A DNA stretch of 64,000 bases from assembly GCA_910585615.1 (NCBI GenBank), contig CAJUFO010000001.1:186001-250000 (forward strand). The letters are read 5' to 3'. The notes under the pieces are model-generated. The model had not been told where the DNA came from, did not search any database, and worked only from the letters and a program-made list of their open reading frames with translations. Source of the stretch: an uncultured Acetatifactor sp. (lineage in GTDB: Bacteria > Bacillota > Clostridia > Lachnospirales > Lachnospiraceae). Each line of letters begins with the position of its first letter. Position 1 is the first letter of the stretch. A program made the translations under genes and the position numbers. Shown one piece after another: positions 15,965 through 25,927 of the stretch.

Positions 15965-17068
15965 TTGGATCAGAGACGTTACTATAAGTTCCGGAATCCC
16001 ATTACGCTTTGCGAATATGTGGAGGCCCTTTTTGCGGAAAAGAAAGATGAGAAATTCTATCTCTTCATTGACGAGGTCCAGCTTACCGTAAAAGTCATCG
16101 ACAAAGAAAACGGCGGAATCACGGTTTCCATCTACGATATGCTGAATGAGCTCAAAGCATATAAGAATTTGGATGTGTATGTGACCGGCAGCAATTCGAA
16201 GGGACTGTCAAAAGATATCGCGACAGAGTTCCGTGGCCGTGCTACCCAAATCCATGTGTTCCCTCTGTCCTTTGAGGAATTTTACTCCCATGTAGGCGGC
16301 GACGAGCGAAAGGCCTTGGATACCTATATGCTCTACGGCGGCATGCCGCGCCTGCTGGCATTAACGGATGAAAAGGATAAAAAAGACTATCTGTCCTCTC
16401 TGTACAGCGAATTGTATGTAAAGGACATCGTAGAGCGAGGCGGCATGGAACGTGAGGACATTCTGAATGACATTCTGGATTTCCTCGCTTCACAGATCAG
16501 TTCCCTGACGAATCCCACGAATATAGCCAATGCGCTGACCAGCATGAAGAACGAAAAGGTCAACTCCACACTGGTTTCCAACTATGTGCAGCACATCATC
16601 GATTCGTTCCTTATTTCTATGGCAAAGCGCTATGATGTGAAAGGGAAGACCTATTTCAACTATCCTAACAAATACTACTACACGGATATCGGCCTCCGCA
16701 ATGCCCGACTGAGTTATCGCCAATACGATCCCGGCCACATGATGGAAAACATCCTCTACAACGAGCTTCTGCGCCGGGGATATTCCGTTGATGTAGGCGT
16801 CGTGACCGACCGTACCGGCGGTGCGAATGTGCAGAAGGAGATTGACTTCGTTGTAAATGACGCAGATAAAAAAGTCTATATCCAGTCGGCTTTCCAGATG
16901 GATACTGATAAAAAAGAATCCTCTGAGCTTGCGTCTTTGATGCTCACAAAGGACTTTTTCAAAAAAATCATTGTCCGCATGGATATTCCTCATAATTTCT
17001 ATGATGACAGCGGAATATTCCATTGCAATCTGATAGATTTGCTGCTTGGCCGTGTAGAACTGTTTTGA
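15965..17068 (+). pseudogene. N-terminally truncated DUF4143-type AAA ATPase
   Basis: 367 residues remain of a protein usually around 430-450. The sequence begins at RRYYKFRNPITL and continues with the Walker B strand FYLFIDEVQ, sensor-like VTGSNS and the C-terminal DUF4143 nuclease-like domain (ENILYNELLRRGYSVDVG, EIDFVV). The first strand with the Walker A loop is absent because the gene is joined to a GyrI fragment of opposite orientation near 15962. Only a TTG without a ribosome site is available as start. It cannot bind ATP normally and is probably inactive. Confidence 0.75.
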
Positions 17069-17102
17069 CCAATCAGCCAGGCGGATGCCGTAGATACTAT
17101 TT

Positions 17103-17134
17103 AGGAGTGGCCCTTCGAGGCTGCTCCTGTTTTT
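17103..17134 (+). terminator. intrinsic terminator after the ATPase fragment
   Basis: AGGAGTGGCC (17103-17112) pairs with GGCTGCTCCT (17119-17128), with G-U pairs allowed, followed by GTTTTT. Confidence 0.7.
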
Positions 17135-17330
17135 ATATCAAAAAATCGAAAACCATAATCCGTCAGGATACACAAACAAAACAGACAATACGACCCGGAA
17201 GTATATAATCTACCATAAATGTATAGTATTTACAATATCCCAAACCCCCGAAAAATGCTAAACTATAGATAAACAAACATCGATTTCACAGAGAAAACTA
17301 TAAAAACTGCCAAAAGACTGGAGAGAAAAA

Positions 17331-18257
17331 ATGGAGCGGTGGAGAAAAAGGTTTGGGAGGGTATGGAAAGACAGGACATTGATCCTGATGTCGCTGCCCG
17401 CGGTGGCGATGCTGATTCTGTTTTCCTATGTGCCCATGAGCGGGCTGGTGCTGGCATTTAAGAATTTCGATTATTCCCTGGGGCTGTACAAAAGCCCATG
17501 GTGCGGGCTGCAGAATTTCCGGCTGCTGTTCCTGAACGGGGCCACATACTGGCGGATTACCCGCAACACCATCGCGTATTATCTGCTGTTCACGGTAGTG
17601 GGGACGGTGTGCGATGTGGGACTGGCCATAGCCGTGTACGAGCTGGTCTTCAAAAAAGCGGGGAAGGCACTGCAGAGCGTGTTGATCCTGCCCACCTTCA
17701 TCTCCTGGGTGGCAGTGTCCTATCTGGTATCCGCATTCCTGCAGACCAACACAGGCCTGATCAACCAGCTGCTGGAGGCCTTGGGGAAAGCCAAGATTCC
17801 CTTTTACCTGGAGAGCAGATACTGGCCCATGATTCTGCTCATCGTGAAAATCTGGAAAGGCACAGGCTACGGATCCGTGCTGTACCTGGCGGCCCTCACT
17901 GGCATCGACACCGAGCTGTATGAGGCAGCCACCCTGGACGGAGCCAACCGCAGACAACAGCGCCGCTACATCACACTGCCCATGCTGCTGCCCATGGTGA
18001 CGATTATGACGCTCCTAGGCGTGGGCGGCATCCTGCATTCCGACACGGGCCTGTTCTATCAGGTCACGAAGAACACGGGGGCGCTGTACGAGACCACCCA
18101 GGTGCTGGACAGCTACCTGCTCAACGCCATCACCACTTCCGCGGATTACAGCGCCATGGCGGCCATGACCTTTTACCAGTCCATGATAGGATGCGTCCTG
18201 GTGATTGCCACCAACCTAATCGTGCGCAGGATTTCGCCCGAAAATTCACTGTTTTAA
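17331..18257 (+). CDS. sugar ABC transporter permease, LplB type
   Basis: 308 residues with six predicted membrane helices, starting with MLILFSYVPMSGLVLAFKNF. It carries the EAA loop that contacts the ATPase (YEAATLDGANRRQQRRYITL). It matches first-position permeases of clostridial oligosaccharide transporters (LplB/YtcP pair, CUT1). The expected partner permease is cut to about 30 codons and the binding protein is missing, so this copy is probably an orphan unless it pairs with another system. A two-component system follows directly. No ATPase gene is present, which is normal for this class because a shared ATPase is used. Confidence 0.88.
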   Translation: MERWRKRFGRVWKDRTLILMSLPAVAMLILFSYVPMSGLVLAFKNFDYSLGLYKSPWCGLQNFRLLFLNGATYWRITRNTIAYYLLFTVVGTVCDVGLAIAVYELVFKKAGKALQSVLILPTFISWVAVSYLVSAFLQTNTGLINQLLEALGKAKIPFYLESRYWPMILLIVKIWKGTGYGSVLYLAALTGIDTELYEAATLDGANRRQQRRYITLPMLLPMVTIMTLLGVGGILHSDTGLFYQVTKNTGALYETTQVLDSYLLNAITTSADYSAMAAMTFYQSMIGCVLVIATNLIVRRISPENSLF

Positions 18258-18266
18258 GGAGCGGCT

Positions 18267-18407
18267 ATGAAGAAAAAGACTGTAGGACAGATTGTGCTTC
18301 TCATTGTGCTGGCGGTTCTGGCGCTGGCTTGCCTCTTGCCCATGCTGCTGGTGCTGGCTGACGTGAAAGGAGGAGAATGCCTGCATGAAAGTACTGATCG
18401 TAGATGA
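18267..18407 (+). pseudogene. start of a second permease, cut by a deletion
   Basis: The ATG at 18267 has a good ribosome site (AAGGAG) and opens a typical LplC/YtcP N-terminus: MKKKTVGQIVLLIVLAVLAL, then a first membrane helix. After LLPMLLVL the sequence runs into the leader of the response regulator gene and stops at 18405. Everything from the first periplasmic loop to the end of the operon's binding-protein gene is missing. The junction lies near 18358-18365. Confidence 0.7.
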
Positions 18408-19428
18408 TGACCATATGAGCTGCCAGTGCCTGCAGCAGCTGATCGACTGGGCATCAATCGGATGCGAACAGCCCCTCTGCGCCTTCAACGGCGCGGAGGC
18501 CCTGAAGCTCATCGAGGCTGGGCATCCGGACATCGTGGTCAGCGATGTGAAGATGCCAGTGATGGACGGCAGGGAGCTGTGCCGCCAGATTTATGAAAAA
18601 TACCCGGACATCAATCTGTTCTTCGTGAGCGCATACGGAGATTTCGAGACAGCGCAGCTGGCAATCCGGTACCAGGTAAAAGGCTATGTGCTCAAGCCCC
18701 TGGATGCCGATGCCCTGCGCACCCTGCGGGACATGATCTGCGAGACGGCAGTCCGGCAGGAGAGCACTTCTTTTTTCATAAAAATATGCGGCGACGAGTA
18801 CAGGGACGTGCTTAAATGCGCCATAGAGGAAAAGGACAGGGAGATGGTGGAGCGCTTCCTCGACCGGGTGGAACGGCTCCAGGACAATTTAAGCCTGGAG
18901 GACATGGGGCTGTGGCAGCATCTGATTGCGCCGCTGATCGATTACCGCAAAACCTGCCTGAAGATGGATTACGGACTTTTGCTTCAGACCGAGAGGAAGC
19001 TGCAGGAGGAAATCATGGACTGCCCTGTGCCGGAGCGGACGGCCTGGCTGCGGGGACAGTTCGCCCAGGCCATGCAGCAGGAGAAGCCCAACAGCAGCCT
19101 GGTCATAGGGGAGATGCAGAAGGCCATCCAGGAGCAGTTCTCCTCTCCGGATTTGGACATCAACATGCTGGCCCGGGAGCTGTCCATGTCCCCTGTATAT
19201 CTGGGCAGGCTTTTCCTGGAGCAGACCGGCATGAAGGTCACGGACTACATCCAGGAGAAAAGGCTGCGCTTCGCCTGTGAGCAGCTGCAGCACAGCGTCA
19301 GCCCCGTCAAGGAGATTGCCAGGCTTTCGGGATACAGGGATGCCGGTTATTTCAACAAGGTATTCCGGCGCAGCATGAACATGACTCCCGGGGAATACCG
19401 GGAGAAATATTGGCACAGAAACAGATGA
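18385..19428 (+). CDS. AraC-type response regulator (YesN family)
   Basis: 347 residues. The N-terminal receiver domain (VLIVDDDHMSCQCLQQLIDW; phospho-acceptor Asp in VVSDVKMPVMDG near residue 55; Lys in VLKPLDADA) is joined by a short linker to a C-terminal double helix-turn-helix AraC domain (NMLARELSMSPVYLGRLF, IARLSGYRDAGYFNKVFRRS). Typical YesN proteins have about 500 residues, so the linker is short but intact. AAGGAGGAGA precedes ATG 18385. It forms a two-component pair with the kinase 13 bases downstream and probably controlled the truncated sugar operon. Confidence 0.9.
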   Translation: MKVLIVDDDHMSCQCLQQLIDWASIGCEQPLCAFNGAEALKLIEAGHPDIVVSDVKMPVMDGRELCRQIYEKYPDINLFFVSAYGDFETAQLAIRYQVKGYVLKPLDADALRTLRDMICETAVRQESTSFFIKICGDEYRDVLKCAIEEKDREMVERFLDRVERLQDNLSLEDMGLWQHLIAPLIDYRKTCLKMDYGLLLQTERKLQEEIMDCPVPERTAWLRGQFAQAMQQEKPNSSLVIGEMQKAIQEQFSSPDLDINMLARELSMSPVYLGRLFLEQTGMKVTDYIQEKRLRFACEQLQHSVSPVKEIARLSGYRDAGYFNKVFRRSMNMTPGEYREKYWHRNR

Positions 19429-19441
19429 GAGAGGTATGGGC

Positions 19442-21259
19442 ATGAAAAAGGCATATCGGGACATGGGACTGCGAAAAAAGATGTCGGTGCTGTTCTGCGT
19501 TTTGCTCCTGCTGCTCATCTTGGCGGCGGGCATTTTCCTTTCCGGATATTACCACAATGTCTTCCAGCAGTACTTCCAGAAGAACTTCTCCATGGCGATC
19601 ACCACCAATGCCAATGGCATCCGGGAAATCTTCCGCTCCGTGGACAATGCCATGGACGTGGTGTGCGACAATGAAAATGCCTACATCACGGATAGTCGGA
19701 AAAATGTGTCCACCATAGCGGAGACGCTGATTTATACCAATCCCCGGGAGGACGGATTCAACCTCTGGAACATGGTGGAGGAGCGTAAGGTGCAGGAGGC
19801 CATGCTGGAGGTGCTCTTCTACCCGGCAGAGGTACATGCCCTGCTGGTGCCCGGGGAGTATCCGGTGGCCATGTACCTGGAAAAATGGAGCGGTTTTGAC
19901 AGCGGATTCTACCGGGATGCGGACATGGAGGCCTACGGCTGGTACGAAAAGGCCATGGAGAAAGCCGGGGAGAGCTATTGGTTCGTGGATGAGGCATCTG
20001 CCGATAAGCTGTTCATGGCGAAGCTCCTGCGGTATCAGTATTTCACCTGGCAGGAGGGATACGAGCTCAGGAACCTGGGCGTGATGGTGGCGGGCATCGA
20101 CTTCGCGGAGATTGAGAACCGCATCGACATGTCGGAGATGCCGGACAGGGCCCAGCTGGCCATCCTGGACGAAAAGGGGAACATATTATACACCAACCGG
20201 GAGAGGGAGGGGCTTCTGTCCCGGGAAAGCCTGTTCGCGGTGTGGAAGTCCGTGGGAGAAGAGACGGACTACTGCGGCTATGAGGGAAAGCAGTACCTGG
20301 TGCAGAAGGACAGGGTGGCCCAGGGGATGGAGCTTCTGACGGTCATCCCGGTGGACGACATCAACAGGATGTCCCTGCAGATGCTGCGGATCCTGCCGGT
20401 GCTCCTGGCGGTGGCCTTTTTGGTGGGAATCTTTTTCATCACCTTGCTGAGCCGCACCATCACCGCGCCCATCGTCCGCCTGGCGGGGCAGATGGAGCGA
20501 GGGCTTGTGGAGCCTGTGGAGGAGCGGGATCTGGGCAATGACGAAATCGGCATCCTGTACCGTGGCTACAACCGGATGCAGGAGAAAATCCGACAGATGC
20601 TGCGTGACGTATGGGAGAGCGCGGAAAAACAGAAGAACGCGGAGCTGCAGCTCCTGCAGGCCCAGATCAATCCCCATTTTGTCTATAACACCCTGGGGAC
20701 TGTGAGCTGCCATGCGCTTCTGTGCGGGCAGGAGGCAATCGCGAAGCAGCTCAACCGCCTGGTGCAGATCATGCGCTACAATACCAGGGAGCCCAACGGC
20801 CTGGTTCCTCTGGAAAAGGAGATCGGAATCATCCGCCAGTATGAGGAGCTACAGAAGATGAGCGGCGGAGGGACGGTTCAGTTTGTGTACTCCATCGCGC
20901 CGGAGTGCAGCGCAGTGCTGATTCCCAAGCTGATCATCCAGCCCCTGGTAGAAAACTGTATCATCCACGGCTTCGACTCCGTCCAGGAGGATGGCCGGAT
21001 CGAGATATGCGCCGAGATGGCGGGCGCGGGAGAGATCCAGATCTCCGTCACCGACAATGGCCGGGGCGGCGACATGGAGGCGGTGAACCGGTATATCCAT
21101 GGAGAAGGCCCGGCGGACAGCGCCCACGACAGCCTGGGCGTGAAGAATGTCTACGACCGCATCCGGCGGGTGTACGGGCCGGCTGGCGGGCTGGAATACT
21201 GCACGGGGCCCTGGGGCGGTGCCAGGGCCGTGATCACCATTCGGAGCAATGCCACATAG
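19442..21259 (+). CDS. sensor histidine kinase (YesM family)
   Basis: About 605 residues. A first membrane helix (residues 12-33) is followed by a large extracellular sensor domain, a second helix near residues 310-335 and a HAMP linker. The His_kinase domain has the phospho-accepting His in QAQINPHFVYNTL (about residue 409). The C-terminal ATPase carries PLVENCIIHGF (N box) and DNGRGG (G box). The second ATG at 19442 is chosen because GAGAGG is 7 bases upstream. It would sense an extracellular sugar or the binding protein and phosphorylate the adjacent AraC regulator. Confidence 0.9.
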   Translation: MKKAYRDMGLRKKMSVLFCVLLLLLILAAGIFLSGYYHNVFQQYFQKNFSMAITTNANGIREIFRSVDNAMDVVCDNENAYITDSRKNVSTIAETLIYTNPREDGFNLWNMVEERKVQEAMLEVLFYPAEVHALLVPGEYPVAMYLEKWSGFDSGFYRDADMEAYGWYEKAMEKAGESYWFVDEASADKLFMAKLLRYQYFTWQEGYELRNLGVMVAGIDFAEIENRIDMSEMPDRAQLAILDEKGNILYTNREREGLLSRESLFAVWKSVGEETDYCGYEGKQYLVQKDRVAQGMELLTVIPVDDINRMSLQMLRILPVLLAVAFLVGIFFITLLSRTITAPIVRLAGQMERGLVEPVEERDLGNDEIGILYRGYNRMQEKIRQMLRDVWESAEKQKNAELQLLQAQINPHFVYNTLGTVSCHALLCGQEAIAKQLNRLVQIMRYNTREPNGLVPLEKEIGIIRQYEELQKMSGGGTVQFVYSIAPECSAVLIPKLIIQPLVENCIIHGFDSVQEDGRIEICAEMAGAGEIQISVTDNGRGGDMEAVNRYIHGEGPADSAHDSLGVKNVYDRIRRVYGPAGGLEYCTGPWGGARAVITIRSNAT

Positions 21260-21330
21260 TGAGGGCCAGGGAATGAGCCGCCTGCGGCAGGAATGAGGCA
21301 GCCGACCAGAACCACCAGATGCCTTTGCCA

Positions 21331-23007
21331 TCACTCCTCCAGAACCTTATACAGCCTATGGAACGCCCCTTCCCTCTCCATCAGTTCATCGAAGCTTCCC
21401 CTCTCCACGATCCTCCCGCCGTCCATCACGATGATTTCGCGGTACTTCCGCATCAGCGTCCTATTGTATCGGTGGGTGATGCTTACGATGGTCATGTCTT
21501 CATCCAGCAGCCTTTCCTCGATCTCATAGGCGGTGGCATTGTCCAGGCCGGAGGTGATCTCGTCCAGGAAGGTCATCGCCTTGTTCCGAAGGAACAGCCT
21601 GGCCAGGGCTATCCTCTGCAGCTCGCCGCCGGAAAAGTTCTTCCCGTTCTCCTGAATCTCCTCCTCTATCCCCCTGGGGAGCCTGCGGACGGTGTCGTAG
21701 ATACCCGCTTTCTTTAGGGCCTCCACCACCTGCTCTTTGGTATAGTCCTGGTACAGAGCCACATTGTTGAAGATCGTGTCGTTGAAGAGGTAGGTCTGCT
21801 GGTAGCACACTGGGCTCAGGTGCATGACGCTCTCCCTGTCGAGCCCCGAAAGCTCCCGCCCGTTGACCAGGATATGGCCTGTGTACGCCGGCCCGTATTC
21901 GGTGAGCAGCCTGATGATGCTGGACTTCCCGCTTCCGCTCCTGCCCACGATGGCGTACTTCCCGCCCTTCTCGAAGGTCAGGTCCAGCCCCTTCAGGGAG
22001 AAGCCCTCGCCAATCCTCTGGCTGACCTGCTCCAGGCGGATCTCCCGGATGTCCTCCCGGAGGGCCTCCTTCCCCTGGCTCTCGCCCTCCAGCCCCAACA
22101 GGGCCTCCAGCTCGGCCTTCACCTTCTCCATGGCTTTTAACTGGATCATGCCGTTGGCGATGGACATGCATGGGGTCAGAATGAAGTTCATCATATTGGT
22201 GATTGCTACCACCTCGCCCACGGTCATCCTGCCCGCCGTCACAAAGAACATGCAGCTTCCCAGGACTACCAGAAAGGCCCCGTTGTTCACGAAGGAGGCC
22301 AGGGCCTGGGCGCTGTACAGCGTCTGGGAGGAGGACTCGTTCTTCCTGCAGACGAAGTCGCTGAGCTTCTCCTGCTTCCCTAAAATCTGCCTTATGGCGC
22401 CGAAGGTCCTTATGACCTTGTGGCCGCCTAGGTCGTTCTTCACCCCGTCCAGATAGATTTCCAGGGCCTCCGTATACTCCTTCCTGGAGGAGGCGATCCT
22501 CTTTTTCAGCAGGTTCGGCACCGCGAACTGTAGGGCGCTCACCCCTGCAACGATGAGCAGGATGAGCGGCTCCACACAGATCAGATAGGCAACAGCCACC
22601 ACCATGAAGATGGCCTGCATGATCATGCCATAGACATTGTTGATGCCATCGTCCAATATAATCTTGATGTCCGTGGTGAACTTGGAGAGGTAATATGCCA
22701 AGCCCTTTTCTTCGAACTGGTTCGCGGAGATATGGAACAGGTTGCACATCAGGTCGTTGCGCAGATTCTTCTCGATGCGCCGCACCACGATGGTCTGGCT
22801 CTTCTTGCTGCCCCATTCGAAGAGGAATACCCCCAGGCTGAAGACTGCGGCCACAAGACACCTCTCCAGAAGCTCCTGACGGCCGGAGGAATCGATTAGG
22901 AGCTGCATGATATAGGATCGCAGCGGAGCCATGATGCCCACGATTACCACCGGTATCAGGCTGAGCAGGAATGCTTTTCGGTTCTTTTTCAGTATGCTTT
23001 TCAGCAT
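21331..23007 (-). CDS. ABC exporter, fused membrane and ATPase domains
   Basis: About 558 residues from the ATG at 23007, which has AAGGAG 9 bases upstream; longer starts exist up to 23049. The N-terminal half has six membrane helices of the type-I exporter fold. The C-terminal ATPase has Walker A GRSGSGKSS, signature FSGGELQR, Walker B MTFLDEITSGLD and switch His in SITHR. It forms a half-transporter and, with the following exporter gene on the same strand (133 bases upstream), could make a heterodimer. Substrate unknown; peptide or drug export is likely given the neighbouring putative peptide locus. Confidence 0.85.
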   Translation of the reverse strand: MLKSILKKNRKAFLLSLIPVVIVGIMAPLRSYIMQLLIDSSGRQELLERCLVAAVFSLGVFLFEWGSKKSQTIVVRRIEKNLRNDLMCNLFHISANQFEEKGLAYYLSKFTTDIKIILDDGINNVYGMIMQAIFMVVAVAYLICVEPLILLIVAGVSALQFAVPNLLKKRIASSRKEYTEALEIYLDGVKNDLGGHKVIRTFGAIRQILGKQEKLSDFVCRKNESSSQTLYSAQALASFVNNGAFLVVLGSCMFFVTAGRMTVGEVVAITNMMNFILTPCMSIANGMIQLKAMEKVKAELEALLGLEGESQGKEALREDIREIRLEQVSQRIGEGFSLKGLDLTFEKGGKYAIVGRSGSGKSSIIRLLTEYGPAYTGHILVNGRELSGLDRESVMHLSPVCYQQTYLFNDTIFNNVALYQDYTKEQVVEALKKAGIYDTVRRLPRGIEEEIQENGKNFSGGELQRIALARLFLRNKAMTFLDEITSGLDNATAYEIEERLLDEDMTIVSITHRYNRTLMRKYREIIVMDGGRIVERGSFDELMEREGAFHRLYKVLEE

Positions 23008-23181
23008 TTCTTCTCCTTCCATGCTTTTTTGTCTGTTCATTAGCATCATCGTTTACATCGGTAAAATCTGTTGATTCTGTGTCCCTCTCCCCAACTCCAG
23101 GCTGTACCGGATCATCCGCCCGGAAGCTTCATCGTGAAAATCTAGAAAAGGAACGGAAATCTTTTCATTCACTCATCTATA

Positions 23182-24939
23182 TCACTCATCTATATAATAC
23201 TGCGCCTGCATCATGTACAGGTCATAGTACAGTCCCTTCTGGCCAATCAGCTCTTCATGCGTCCCCATTTCCATAACGTTCCCTTTCGAGAATACCAGCA
23301 CATAATCACAGAACCTGGAGCTTGCCATTCTGTGGGAAATATAAAGGGTCATTTTGTCCTTGATCAGTTTGTCAAAACTATGGTACAGTTCATATTCAGC
23401 CTTCGGATCCAGTGCCGCCGTCGGTTCGTCCAAAATAATGACGGGCCTGTCCTGGTACAATGCCCTGGCCAGCGCGATTTTCTGCCCTTCTCCGCCGGAC
23501 GGCTCGAAGCCTTCCGTATCAAAATCTTTATGTATGCCGGTCTTTATCCCGTTGCCTAAACTACCCAATTTCTCGCCAAATCCGCTCTCTTCCAGCAATT
23601 TTACGACAGTCCCTTCCTCGCATTCCTGGCCAAACAAAATGTTTTCCTCGATGGAAAAGGAGAATAATTTGTAATCCTGGAATACTGTGCTGAACAGTTT
23701 CATATAGCCATCCAGCGCATATTCCCTGATATTGACACCGTTTAACAGAATCTCGCCTTCTGTGGGATCATATAACCTGCAGGCCAGCTTGATTAAAGTA
23801 GTCTTCCCTGCCCCGTTTTCCCCGACAATCGAATACCGCTTATTATTTTCCAGTTTGAGGTTGATGTTCCGCAACGACCAGCTCTCCTGCCCGGGATACC
23901 GAAAGGACACGTTCCGGAATTCCAGGGTTTCTATTTTCTCCGGCACAGCCAAGGTGCCTGTATCCATGGTGCTGGGGACATCCATGTATTCACGCAGCGC
24001 CTCATAGTACCCGCTGAACTGGCGTATGCTGGCAATGCTGCCCATAGTAGTGTTCATCGCGCTGCTGAAATTGTTGATTGCTGATAAGTACATGGTGAAC
24101 TCGCCCACGCCAATCCTGTTCGTTGTAACCTGCCAGCATAATACACCATAGGAAAAAACGGTCTGCACGAGATTCGTAAGGGCAGCAACATACTGGCCTT
24201 TCGCGATAACCCCCATCTGCTTCTTATAGAAAATCTGGGACGCATTGAGGCTCGTGCGTACCTTCTCCGCAAACCAGTCTGCAATTCCCAGCAGACGGAT
24301 TTCCTTGCCATAAGAAAAATCCTCCATCACCGCAATCAGGTAATTTGTGCGCCTTTCCACTGGCGCTTTCTCTATGGAAAGCTTGGCATAGGAACCCTTT
24401 ACCCTGGAATCCACATACGCATTGAGCAGAACCAGCAGCACCAGGAATATGACAATTGCAAAATGCAGATGGACGATGATGCTAATAATACCGATAAAGG
24501 TAATGATATTGCCCACGATCTGAAACGCCTGGTCCATTACCTCCCCAAATCCCTGCCCGTTTGCAAACAAAAATTTCTTCGCCTTCTCTTTTGTGTCCAG
24601 GAACACCGGATCCTCCAGTTTCTGATAGTCGCATACTGCAAGCCGCCGTGCTATCATTTCCTGGAAATCCACAAACAGCAACCCCTTTAAAGCGAAACAT
24701 TCCTTGCGCAGCCAAGCGCATACGGCATTATTAAAAAATGCCCCTGTTACCATGACAGCGACATAGCCAAAAATAACGGACATCCTCCTGCCGCCTAAGA
24801 GTTCATCAATAATCTGCGCCGGAATCACGATAAGCATCAGTGGAACCAGAGACGATATTAATTGCTGGAGACAGGAAAAAATAATATACTTTTTCCTGAA
24901 TTTCCACGTATATTTGAATAAATATACAATACCGTTCAT
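23182..24939 (-). CDS. ABC exporter half-transporter
   Basis: 585 residues: six membrane helices in the first 330 residues, then an ATPase with Walker A GENGAGKTT, signature SGGEGQKIALARAL, Walker B VIILDEPTAALDP and switch His in YISHR. It starts in an ATGA overlap with the methyltransferase remnant, so it belongs to that operon. The domain style resembles exporters of small modified peptides. With the exporter downstream it could form a heterodimer. Confidence 0.85.
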   Translation of the reverse strand: MNGIVYLFKYTWKFRKKYIIFSCLQQLISSLVPLMLIVIPAQIIDELLGGRRMSVIFGYVAVMVTGAFFNNAVCAWLRKECFALKGLLFVDFQEMIARRLAVCDYQKLEDPVFLDTKEKAKKFLFANGQGFGEVMDQAFQIVGNIITFIGIISIIVHLHFAIVIFLVLLVLLNAYVDSRVKGSYAKLSIEKAPVERRTNYLIAVMEDFSYGKEIRLLGIADWFAEKVRTSLNASQIFYKKQMGVIAKGQYVAALTNLVQTVFSYGVLCWQVTTNRIGVGEFTMYLSAINNFSSAMNTTMGSIASIRQFSGYYEALREYMDVPSTMDTGTLAVPEKIETLEFRNVSFRYPGQESWSLRNINLKLENNKRYSIVGENGAGKTTLIKLACRLYDPTEGEILLNGVNIREYALDGYMKLFSTVFQDYKLFSFSIEENILFGQECEEGTVVKLLEESGFGEKLGSLGNGIKTGIHKDFDTEGFEPSGGEGQKIALARALYQDRPVIILDEPTAALDPKAEYELYHSFDKLIKDKMTLYISHRMASSRFCDYVLVFSKGNVMEMGTHEELIGQKGLYYDLYMMQAQYYIDE

Positions 24940-25282
24940 TTTTTTACCTCCCCATATGTAAAATAATTTCCCACCTGGTAGAAAGAAGATTCACTTCGAA
25001 CAAATTCATTCAAGGATTGCAGCATTGAATAAAATTCTTCCTCCTTTAACAGGCCACTCCCAACCAGATAACTATAAAGGGCGAACGGGAAATTATCCTC
25101 GTGCTTGTACCTGATCCACAGCCAAGATCCAAACAAACTCCCGACATTTCCGAATTTGTTAAACAGATTTCGATATTCTCTTTTTCAAAACTAATAGCAT
25201 TTTCTAACTCAGCTATCTGTTTTTCAACTAAATTCTGATCAGCATCTCTAAAATCAAAAGATCCATTTATACGATTTGTCAC
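24936..25282 (-). pseudogene. SAM-dependent methyltransferase remnant
   Basis: The 5' part (from 25282) encodes a start region and the SAM-binding glycine motif LDLGCGSGTSTR, then goes out of frame and stops at 25046. A different frame from about 25136 to 24936 encodes a plausible C-terminus (YKHEDNFPFALYSYLVGSG, then FYQVGNYFTYGEV). The two parts overlap in one short stretch, with no room for the about 150 residues of a normal Rossmann methyltransferase. An internal deletion with frameshift is the best explanation. It belongs to the exporter operon. Confidence 0.55.
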
Positions 25283-25441
25283 TGCTGTTCAATACTCCTT
25301 TCATTTACCGTTTTAGGTTCAATTATGAAAAAATTGTTCCGTAAATAAAAGCCAGGTAAATACTCTTGATAAAATTTGAACTTATAGAAATTCTTAGTTA
25401 TACCATACCAATAATCATATTTATCTGCTTTATCAATAGCT

Positions 25442-25927
25442 TTAAAAAAACACTTGCGTACAGTTTTCTTTTTTCAGACAAGGCTTCTCTAATTTCAAAT
25501 ATGTATGGATGCTTCGCTCTTCATGGCGCTTTAGTATTTCTAAAATTCTAGGCATAATCCTACTGTCGTATGTACAAAAGTATTTCAGCATCAGGTAATG
25601 TCCTTTTCTCATCTCCTCATAGTTCACCAAGGCCATATCTTCAATCTCCCTGCTGAAGCTTATGATACGTCGTTCCTTCAAATTCAGATAGCAGCGGTGA
25701 TTATTCAGATAGTGAATCCATGAGATATCTGAATGGTCTAATTGTGAAACATAACAGACATTCAAATCCTCTTCTTTTTTACTACATTCCAGATTCAGAA
25801 AGAAATTATATAAAAACAACTGTCCTTTGGGATGCTGCATGAAAGAAATCATCGGATAGGCAATATGGAGGCGTCCTTTCAGAAGGGGGTCTTTAACATA
25901 CAATTCCTTCTTTATTTCACCACTCAT
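25442..25927 (-). CDS. unknown protein of the putative peptide locus
   Basis: 161 residues with no family I recognise. AAGGAG lies 9 bases before ATG 25927. The composition is low GC with many Tyr, His and charged residues, unlike nearby genes. The Cys-containing C-terminus (KPCLKKENCTQVFF) may be native or may reflect truncation. It is the first gene of the minus-strand operon leading to the exporters and is divergent from a small secreted peptide gene across a 20-bp inverted repeat. Confidence 0.5.
   Translation of the reverse strand: MSGEIKKELYVKDPLLKGRLHIAYPMISFMQHPKGQLFLYNFFLNLECSKKEEDLNVCYVSQLDHSDISWIHYLNNHRCYLNLKERRIISFSREIEDMALVNYEEMRKGHYLMLKYFCTYDSRIMPRILEILKRHEERSIHTYLKLEKPCLKKENCTQVFF

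Noticed and set aside
25366..25551. Plus-strand hydrophobic 61-codon frame
   Set aside because: No ribosome site, non-ATG start, and overlaps the minus-strand gene at 25442.
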